Of a stretch of DNA of 64,000 nt, positions 57,705 through 64,000 are shown in pieces. Every line of letters begins with the position of its first letter. The first letter of the stretch is position 1. Source of the DNA: Latilactobacillus fuchuensis DSM 14340 = JCM 11249. GTDB lineage: Bacteria > Bacillota > Bacilli > Lactobacillales > Lactobacillaceae. A program made the position numbers and the translations under genes. The notes beneath the pieces are model-generated. The model saw only the letters and a list, made by a program, of their open reading frames with translations, searched no databases and was not told the origin of the DNA. The stretch is taken from NCBI RefSeq assembly GCF_000615805.1, contig NZ_BAMJ01000001.1, forward strand, positions 86,402 to 150,401, given 5' to 3'.

Positions 57705-59212
57705 TTAATTTAATTGATCTCTCCGATAAGCCATCAAACCATGACTAATTTCAGCCGTTTGGCCGTATATTTTTTTGTAGAGTGTATGCAACATTTGATA
57801 TTTTTGAACATTTTCAGGATTTGGTAAGTATTCCTTGCCATAGCTGACAAACGCCTTAGCCGTATCTTGAACGGAATCAAACCAACCCACACCGGTCGCA
57901 GCAATCATCGCGGCACCCATCCCGGGGCCTTGTTCGTTGACTAATGAGACGACTTTTTTATTAAAGATATCGCTTGAATTTGTAACCAAACCGGGCTCTT
58001 CGCCCCACCGCCGATTGAAACCACGGTGTCAAAATGACTGCCCTTCGCATCGAAAATTGCCATGATATCTGCAAACGAGAAGATAATCCCTTCTAAAACT
58101 GCGCGCGTGAAATCTTTTTGTGTATGCGTGCCATCAATCCCGATAAAACTGCCGCGAATATCGCCATCAGGATAAGGTGTCCGTTCGCCGACAATGTACG
58201 GTGTGAACAGCAAACCGTTAGCACCGACCGTGGATTCGGCCGCAGCCGTCACAAAATCGTTAAAGTCGGCTTCTGGTGCAAACGTCTTTTTAAACCATGA
58301 CAGGCTATAGCCGGCCGCTAAAGTGACCCCCATCGTATAATATTTGTTTGGAATCGCATGGTTGAAGAAATGAAGGCCGCCATTATAATTAACATCGGCT
58401 GAATCCTCATATTTCAAAACGACCCCAGAGGTACCAATCGAGGACATCACCATGTTCGATGACAAAATTCCGGCACCAATCGCACCAGCGGCGTTATCGG
58501 CTGCCCCACCAAAAACCTTCGTGGTCGTTTTTAACCCGGAGAACGTCGCGTACGAATCACTGATTGTCCCCGCCAAATCGATTGATTCCATTAATTTAGG
58601 GAAAATACTGATTGGCAAATCAAATTGATCCGCAATCGCTTGACTCCAACATTTATTTTCTTCATCTAAAACCACCGTACCGGCGGCGTCGGAATATTCC
58701 ATCGCTAAATCGCCGGTCATCCGGTAACGTAAATAGTCTTTTGGTAGGAGGATTGTTTTAACCTTCGCAAAAATTTGTGGTTCATTTTCTTTGACCCATA
58801 AAATTTTAGGTAGCGTAAAACCTTCAAGTGGTACATTGCGAGTGATATCAATAAAAGATTGGCCCATCTGATTCAAAATTTCTTTGCATTGCGCCGTAGT
58901 CCGCGTATCATTCCACAAAATAGCTGGTCGTAAAACCTGATTATTATCATCTAACAAGACCAAGCCGTGCATTTGCCCTGAATAACTAATGCCCTCAATT
59001 TCGTTGGCCTTGATGCCGTCTTTTAAAATCAGTCGGTCAATCGCGACCGTCGTTGAAGTCACCCAGTCTTCCGGATTTTGTTCGCTATAGCCGGGTTTAG
59101 GTTGTGATAATTGATAATCAAACCCTTGTTGGGCCACAATTTCACCCTGTTGGTTAACGGCTGACACCTTAACCGAGCTCGTGCCTAAATCAACGCCTAA
59201 TACTAATCCCAT
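57705..59212 (-). pseudogene. xylB: Xylulokinase XylB, frameshifted near the C-terminus
   Basis: FGGY-family kinase making xylulose 5-phosphate. From ATG at 59212 ([21 protein letters not shown], after GGAG) the frame is normal through the phosphate motif [10 protein letters not shown] and [16 protein letters not shown], then shifts to ISLIKKSSH and stops at 57941. The other frame continues as [24 protein letters not shown] to 57705. One base is missing near 57970-57972 (CAAGC-GATATC). Without it about 85 C-terminal residues are lost, including part of the ATP site, so the product would be inactive. Real decay or assembly error. Confidence 0.87.
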
Positions 59213-59285
59213 CTGTCTACTCCATTCTATAATGATTTCGAAAATAAAAGAGCGCCGGACGATTGCCATTGCTCTTCTATCTCAA

Positions 59286-60626
59286 TTATTTGCCTAATAC
59301 GGTAAAGATGTAGTTGTTTAATGTCGCTTTTAGTTGTTCTAAATGGCCTGATTTAGTCGCTGCAATTAATTCTGATTGTGGTTTGTCGATAATGTAGTTT
59401 TCAAAGTCCTTAAAGGTTACTTTGCCAGCTTCAAAATCAGCACCAATGCCAGTCTTAAATGAACTGTAACGATCTTCGATGACTTCGTCAAAGACGCGAT
59501 CTTCGATTAACTTGCTAGCCACTTTCAAGCCAGCAGCGTAAGTGTCCATCCCAGCAGTATGCGCTAAGAATAGATCATCCATTGAGAATGATTGACGACG
59601 TGGTTTCGCATCAAAGTTCAACCCACCAGTTGGTAGACCGCCATTTTTAAGCATTTCATACATCACAAGTGTTGCTTCATAGATGTCGTTAGGGAATTCA
59701 TCGATATCCCAGCCGATTAACTTATCACCCATATTAGCGTCTAACGACCCCAACAAACCGGCATCACGAGCCACGCGAACTTCGTGTTCGTAAGTATGAC
59801 CGGCTAAGTAAGCGTGATTCCCTTCCAAGTTCAATTTGAAATCTTTTTCCAAACCGTAAGTCTTCAAGAAGGCGATCGTTGTCGCTGCATCCGTATCATA
59901 TTGATGTGATGTGGGTTCTTTTGGTTTTGGTTCTAATAAGAATTGACCCGTATAGCCAATTTCGTTAGCGTAATCTTTAGCGAGATGGAAGAATTTAGCA
60001 ATGTGATCTTGTTCTAATTTCATATCAGTGTTTAATAGTGATTCGTAACCTTCACGACCACCCCAGAAAACGTATGATTCAGAGTTAACCCGTTTAGCGA
60101 TTTCCAATGAATGTTTGATTTGAGCGGCTGAATAAGCAAAAATATCAGCAAATGGGGCCGTTGCGCCACCGGCTACGAAGCGGGCGTTAGTAAAGAGGCT
60201 TGACGTATTCCAAAGGACCTTCTTACCCGTTTCTTGCATCTTTTCAACAATGTGGTCAACCACCTTGTCTAAATTAGCGTTGGTTTCACGTAAAGTGTTG
60301 CCTTCTGGTGCTAAATCCCGATCATGGAATGCAAAGTATTCAACACCCATTTTATCTAAAAATTCGAATAAATAATCAACTTTAGCTAACGCTTGTTCCA
60401 TTGGATCTTCAAATTTATCCCATGGACGTTGGGCAGTGCCATCACCAAATGGATCGACTAATCGTTGATCCATTGTGTGCCAGTAAGCAACAGAGAATTT
60501 CAACCAGTCACTCATTTTCTTGCCATTGATCATTTCATCAGGATTATAATAATGAAAACCATTCCCAGCTTTCAAACCTGATTGATTACCGACATATGTC
60601 ATTTTTTCTTGATTAAATAATTTCAT
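59286..60626 (-). CDS. xylA: Xylose isomerase
   Basis: Turns D-xylose into D-xylulose with two divalent metal ions. Catalytic His in [14 protein letters not shown], metal ligands in [16 protein letters not shown] and [18 protein letters not shown], and [17 protein letters not shown]. 446 aa, class II. ATG at 60626, 9 bases after AAGGAG; the preceding GTG is inside the spacer. Intact, followed by the broken xylB. Confidence 0.96.
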   Translation of the reverse strand: MKLFNQEKMTYVGNQSGLKAGNGFHYYNPDEMINGKKMSDWLKFSVAYWHTMDQRLVDPFGDGTAQRPWDKFEDPMEQALAKVDYLFEFLDKMGVEYFAFHDRDLAPEGNTLRETNANLDKVVDHIVEKMQETGKKVLWNTSSLFTNARFVAGGATAPFADIFAYSAAQIKHSLEIAKRVNSESYVFWGGREGYESLLNTDMKLEQDHIAKFFHLAKDYANEIGYTGQFLLEPKPKEPTSHQYDTDAATTIAFLKTYGLEKDFKLNLEGNHAYLAGHTYEHEVRVARDAGLLGSLDANMGDKLIGWDIDEFPNDIYEATLVMYEMLKNGGLPTGGLNFDAKPRRQSFSMDDLFLAHTAGMDTYAAGLKVASKLIEDRVFDEVIEDRYSSFKTGIGADFEAGKVTFKDFENYIIDKPQSELIAATKSGHLEQLKATLNNYIFTVLGK

Positions 60627-60655
60627 CACTAAAATCTCCTTAGCTCTTTTTTAGA

Positions 60656-60680
60656 TTAGTTTTTTGAAACAACCAACTTA
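60656..60680. promoter_or_regulatory. Candidate XylR operator
   Basis: TTAGTTTTTTGAAACAACC followed by AACTTA: the ends TTAGTT and AACTTA mirror each other, resembling the xylO pattern (TTAGTTTGTTT-N-AAACAAACTAA). It lies between the xylA -10 and start. Confidence 0.6.
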
Positions 60681-60688
60681 CAATTAAT

Positions 60689-60717
60689 AATGTAACCCCT
60701 TTCTCGATTTTTTGCAA
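60689..60717 (-). promoter_or_regulatory. Promoter of xylA
   Basis: Minus strand TTGCAA, 17 bases, TACATT, just upstream of the XylR operator. Confidence 0.65.
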
Positions 60718-60859
60718 GGGTTTTCTTTATTTTTTATCAATTTAAATTATTATTTCTATATGAGCCGTTTTTCGACCCTATTTCCCATTAAAAAAAACTG
60801 CTTATTCCCGTCTAATTCTGGTATGCTTACAGTATTATTAATTCTTAAGGAGCACGACT

Positions 60860-62017
60860 ATGGCTGGATCAATTAATCAGGACGCAATGCGCGATTTAAA
60901 TTTAAAATTAATGTTACAAATGCTATTTAATCGGCCACAAACCAGTCGGATTGAAATTGCCAATCATTTAAAACTCAATAAATCGACGATTTCATCCCTG
61001 TATACAACCCTTTCTAACCAAGGTTACATCAGCGAAATTGGGCAGGGAATGAGCTCAGAAGCTGGTGGTCGGCGGCCAATTTTAATTAAATTTAATCGCC
61101 ACTACGGCTACTCAATTAATTTCGAATTGGGCCATCATCATCTAAGAATGATGGTCAATTGGATTAATGGTGAAAAAATTTCGTTCTCTTCAACGCCAGT
61201 GATTGATCAACCAATCGAGGCGATTGTTGAGATGATGAAAATACAAATCCACCAAGTTTCAATCCCGAAAGCGACCCACGGCTTATTAGGCATTTCAATC
61301 GCCATTAACGGGATTGTTGACCACAATCAAGTTGTTGACTCCCCCTTTATCGACATGGGGTCTATTAATTTAGCAGACGCCCTCGCCGAATTTGGCGTGC
61401 CAGTCATGCTTGAGAACGAAGCTAATTTAGCCGCAATTGCGGCTAGTGACTACTTAATCCATCCGACTGAACGTAATATTATTGCTTTAGACGTCCATAA
61501 CGGGATTGGGGCCGGCATTATTATTAATCATAAACTCTACCGCGGACGTCATGGCCAAGCCGGTGAAGTTGGTCGTTCAATCTTTTATCCCGAACCACAA
61601 GCTAGGGTCATCCGGCCCATAGAAGAATCATTTAGTGAAGATGCCCTTTTCGACCGGCTCAAAGACATTAAAAAGATTGCCCATTTAGACCGCAATCGCT
61701 TTTTACAATACTATCGTTCGGATGATCCCGAAGCACAGCAATTGATGTTAGAATTCATCAATGCGATTACCTTCATTCTCTACAATTTGGATCAAAGCTT
61801 TAGTCCCGATATTATTTATCTACAATCCCGAATTGTTGGTGAAATCCCCAGTTTAATTAATAATATCGAGGCCCGCTATGCTGAACTATCCGCAACAAAT
61901 CAACCCGCAATCCAACTATCACCAATGATTGAAGATGCGCCACTCTATGGTGGCGCTGCAGTGATTACCCACCAAGCACTGGGACTCACTAATTATGATT
62001 TGCACTTAAATCTTTAG
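60860..62017 (+). CDS. xylR: XylR, ROK-family xylose repressor
   Basis: Repressor of xylAB. N-terminal winged helix (SRIEIANHLKLNKSTISSLYTTL), then a ROK sugar-kinase-like domain (GISIAINGIVDHNQVV; HNGIGAGIIINHKLYRGRHGQAGEVG). The usual ROK zinc Cys cluster after GHAGEIG is not present. 385 aa. ATG at 60860 after AAGGAG; divergent from xylA. Confidence 0.92.
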   Translation: MAGSINQDAMRDLNLKLMLQMLFNRPQTSRIEIANHLKLNKSTISSLYTTLSNQGYISEIGQGMSSEAGGRRPILIKFNRHYGYSINFELGHHHLRMMVNWINGEKISFSSTPVIDQPIEAIVEMMKIQIHQVSIPKATHGLLGISIAINGIVDHNQVVDSPFIDMGSINLADALAEFGVPVMLENEANLAAIAASDYLIHPTERNIIALDVHNGIGAGIIINHKLYRGRHGQAGEVGRSIFYPEPQARVIRPIEESFSEDALFDRLKDIKKIAHLDRNRFLQYYRSDDPEAQQLMLEFINAITFILYNLDQSFSPDIIYLQSRIVGEIPSLINNIEARYAELSATNQPAIQLSPMIEDAPLYGGAAVITHQALGLTNYDLHLNL

Positions 62018-62062
62018 AAAACCGGCTTAAACGACTTTAATTTTTCGTGTAGGCCGGTTTTT
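62018..62062 (+). terminator. Terminator of xylR
   Basis: AAAACCGGC ... GCCGGTTTTT stem with a longer imperfect middle, directly after the stop. Confidence 0.75.
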
Positions 62063-62072
62063 AGCACCCAAA

Positions 62073-62109
62073 AGAAAACGGTTGCATTAATTAACCAGCA
62101 GTTTATACT
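62073..62109 (+). promoter_or_regulatory. Promoter with cre ahead of the second epimerase gene
   Basis: cre AGAAAACGGTTGCA (62073-62086; 13/14) overlaps the -35 TTGCAT; 16 bases further is TATACT. CcpA should compete with RNA polymerase. Confidence 0.75.
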
Positions 62110-62162
62110 GTTGTTAAACATTAGTTTGCTTAAAAAACTAACATTTCTGGAGGAATCTCACA

Positions 62163-63194
62163 ATGGACATCCAAACGAGTCATTTTGACACTTATCAACA
62201 CCAGCCAATCGATCAAATTACGTTAACCAACGACCACGGCATTAGCGCTGCATTCTTAACATTGGGGGCCACTTGGCAGCAATTCTTAGTCCCAACACCA
62301 ACCGGTTCTAAAAATCTTCTTTTGAGTTTCCCCCATTCCACCGACTACTTAAACAATCCATTTTACGTTTGTATGGCAATCGGGCGCATTGGTGGTCGTC
62401 TAAAAAATGGTCAATTCCCTTTGGCTGGTCAATCCATTACGGTTCCCCAAAACGAAGGTCACAATACCCTACATGGTGGTCCACACGGCTTTCATCAGTT
62501 CATTTGGGATTATACAACTGAAACGAAGCAAGATAGCGTTAGCGTTTGCTTTAAACGGCTAATTAAAAGTAGTGAGGATGGCTTCCCTGGCGATCTAACC
62601 ATGAATATTTGTTACACACTCGATAATGATAATCAGGTAACCCTCACTTTTACCGGCGACAGCTCGCAAACCACCGTCTTCAATCCAACGAGTCACGCTT
62701 ATTTTAATTTAAGTGATACCAACCATATTTTAAACCATTCAATAGCGTTGAACAGTCCTCAATACTTAGCCGTTGATGCTGAAAAAATCCCGACCGGTCA
62801 ATTAATCGACGTTCAAAATACTCCGTTTGATTTCAACAACGGCCAGCTCTTGCAACCAGCAATAGATGCGTTACAAACAACGACTGAAAAAGGATTAGAC
62901 GATATCTTCAACGTCCAACCTGATCAATCCGACACGATTGCAGTGTTAAAGGATCAAGATAGCCAACGTCAGATCACCATTAAATCTAAGCGTAATGGCT
63001 TGGTCGTGTACACTGCAAATTCATTCACACCAGATTTACCCTTTGAAAATGGCGTTGGTCACCCTTATCAGGGTATCGCACTCGAACCACAGACCTTGCC
63101 AGACACCCCTAATCATCCTGATTTTGGGGACGTCACACTACCCGCTAATCAGTCTAAAACCTATCAGATTCAATATTGTTATCAACAACTTTAA
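62163..63194 (+). CDS. Aldose 1-epimerase (second paralogue, xylose-region)
   Basis: 343-aa mutarotase of the GalM family. Family motifs: AIGRIGGRLKNGQF, EGHNTLHGGPHGFHQ with the catalytic His, FNPTSHAYFNLSDTNHIL, and the catalytic Glu near GIALEPQTLPDTPNH. Only moderately like the galM at 42626. Next to xylR, so it may serve xylose (XylM role), but specificity is not readable. ATG follows TGGAGGAA. Confidence 0.92.
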   Translation: MDIQTSHFDTYQHQPIDQITLTNDHGISAAFLTLGATWQQFLVPTPTGSKNLLLSFPHSTDYLNNPFYVCMAIGRIGGRLKNGQFPLAGQSITVPQNEGHNTLHGGPHGFHQFIWDYTTETKQDSVSVCFKRLIKSSEDGFPGDLTMNICYTLDNDNQVTLTFTGDSSQTTVFNPTSHAYFNLSDTNHILNHSIALNSPQYLAVDAEKIPTGQLIDVQNTPFDFNNGQLLQPAIDALQTTTEKGLDDIFNVQPDQSDTIAVLKDQDSQRQITIKSKRNGLVVYTANSFTPDLPFENGVGHPYQGIALEPQTLPDTPNHPDFGDVTLPANQSKTYQIQYCYQQL

Positions 63195-63202
63195 TAAAGG
63201 TA

Positions 63203-63237
63203 CACAAAAAGAGCTCACCATGTGGTGGGCTCTTTTA
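63203..63237 (+). terminator. Terminator of the second epimerase gene
   Basis: Stem AAAAAGAGCTCACCA / TGGTGGGCTCTTTT, loop TG; may also act on the leftward GH88 gene. Confidence 0.85.
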
Positions 63238-63306
63238 TGTGATGCACCTATTCTTTAGTAATTTTACCGCATCAGTCCACTTCTTTAAAAGTTATTCATT
63301 TTAAAG

Positions 63307-64000
63307 CTACCAATATGTTCCCCAATCCGGATTATATAAACGCATAAGCGCTTCCATGTAGAAATAATCTCCCCATAAATTAGCCTCATCAATTCCCTTT
63401 GAAGAAGCGTATGAATAAACGCCATGTTTAAGTAGCCCGTCTTCATAATCTTGCGTTGCATAATTTTCACTCAATACTTTAAGAATTCCTTTTGCAATGT
63501 CATCTCCTTTAGATTCATAATCTTGCTTCTTAGCCTCTAACATTCCACAGGCCATGATAGCCGCAGCTGAGCTATCTTTTGGTTCCTTATCCGAGTCAGT
63601 AAAAATAAGATCCCAATATGGAATAGCATCTTCTGGTATATGTTGAAGATAGTAATTCAAAATATTCTGATATAAATTTTTTTCATTGGTCGCTGGAAAA
63701 TACTTTTTATATAAAGGCATCCCTAAAAGAATCCACGCCTGACCTCTTGACCAACAAGAATCATCTGAATATCCTTGAGAAGTAGCTCCATGCAGTGGAT
63801 TACCACTGACTGGATCAAAATAAAAAGTATGACAGGTTGAAAAATCGGCTCTAATAATATTGGAAATAACTTGTGAATAGTGTTTAATTCCAACATCTTT
63901 ATATTCATTCTTATCTGAAATTTCTGATGCTTCAAATAATAAAGGTAAATTTAACAAGGAATCAATAATTAATCGATACTCTTTAGGATCATCCAGATAT
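63307..64000 (-). CDS. GH88-family unsaturated glycuronyl hydrolase (5' part off window)
   Basis: Partial glycoside hydrolase of family 88, which removes unsaturated uronic acids from oligosaccharides made by polysaccharide lyases. The frame is open to base 64000 (begins YLDDPKEYRLIIDSLLNL). Motifs: HTFYFDPVSGNPLHGATSQGYSDDSCWSRGQAW with the family Trp-Arg-Gly segment, DSSAAAIMACGML, and GIDEANLWGDYFYMEAL. About the C-terminal 230 residues are seen; N-terminal catalytic Asp lies outside. Its DNA is visibly more AT-rich than the neighbours, hinting at acquisition. Confidence 0.88.
   Translation of the reverse strand, partial: YLDDPKEYRLIIDSLLNLPLLFEASEISDKNEYKDVGIKHYSQVISNIIRADFSTCHTFYFDPVSGNPLHGATSQGYSDDSCWSRGQAWILLGMPLYKKYFPATNEKNLYQNILNYYLQHIPEDAIPYWDLIFTDSDKEPKDSSAAAIMACGMLEAKKQDYESKGDDIAKGILKVLSENYATQDYEDGLLKHGVYSYASSKGIDEANLWGDYFYMEALMRLYNPDWGTYW

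Overview
The window looks like chromosome of a low-GC lactic acid bacterium, most likely the Latilactobacillus sakei/curvatus/graminis group. The basis is gene content: a complete lactate racemase (lar) system with its own nickel transporter, a pdh operon, a Leloir galKETM set with divergent galR, tagatose-6-phosphate genes, xylAB/xylR, a tyrosyl T-box, rpoY-rnjA and Bacillota-type promoters, TTG/GTG starts and catabolite-repression (cre) sites. The species cannot be fixed from the sequence alone. No tRNA, rRNA, CRISPR array, prophage or IS transposase was seen.

Layout. 1-3.5 kb: pdhA-pdhB-pdhC (minus; pdhC runs off the left edge). 3.8-4.9 kb: an M-box (Mg2+) riboswitch with terminator and strong promoter ahead of a 229-aa membrane protein that resembles only the front part of a P-type ATPase. 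5-9.6 kb: peptide deformylase and a heterodimeric ABC exporter. 9.8-12.9 kb: rpoY-rnjA and a lipid-kinase gene. 13-25.4 kb: Eis-like acetyltransferase, recD2, a TPR protein, a histidine phosphatase, NADH oxidase with a probable Rex box, an ABC transporter pair, mnmA, a DUF1831 protein and a cysteine desulfurase. 25.6-34.4 kb: the lar locus, with larA-B-C1-C2-D-(unknown gene)-E leftward and larR-larMN-larQ-larO rightward. 34.5-42.5 kb: small housekeeping genes, xpaC-telA, an MFS exporter, tyrS with T-box and a cold-shock gene. 42.6-64 kb: carbohydrate region with galKETM/galR, topB, a lacR-lacA-lacB-lacD-DUF4867-lacX operon facing a galactitol-family PTS, xylAB/xylR, a second aldose epimerase, and a GH88 hydrolase cut by the right edge.

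How it works together. The lar genes make the nickel-pincer cofactor (LarB, LarC, LarE), import nickel (LarMNQO), move lactate (LarD) and racemise it (LarA) under LarR. larC is two ORFs joined by a textbook -1 slippery heptamer, and larR is also split at an A-run needing a -1 shift. Galactose can enter the Leloir pathway, or, if the PTS takes it up, the tagatose pathway; but lacC is absent here and lacB is frameshifted. xylB is also frameshifted. These two breaks lack slippery sequences, so they are real gene decay or assembly errors.

Most notable: (i) the M-box-controlled miniature P-type-ATPase-like protein; (ii) a dispersed nested inverted-repeat element (about 175 bp, two full copies and one shorter copy) that carries a different terminator hairpin in each copy; (iii) the paired -1 frameshift sites in the lar system and an unrecognised gene inside the lar operon.
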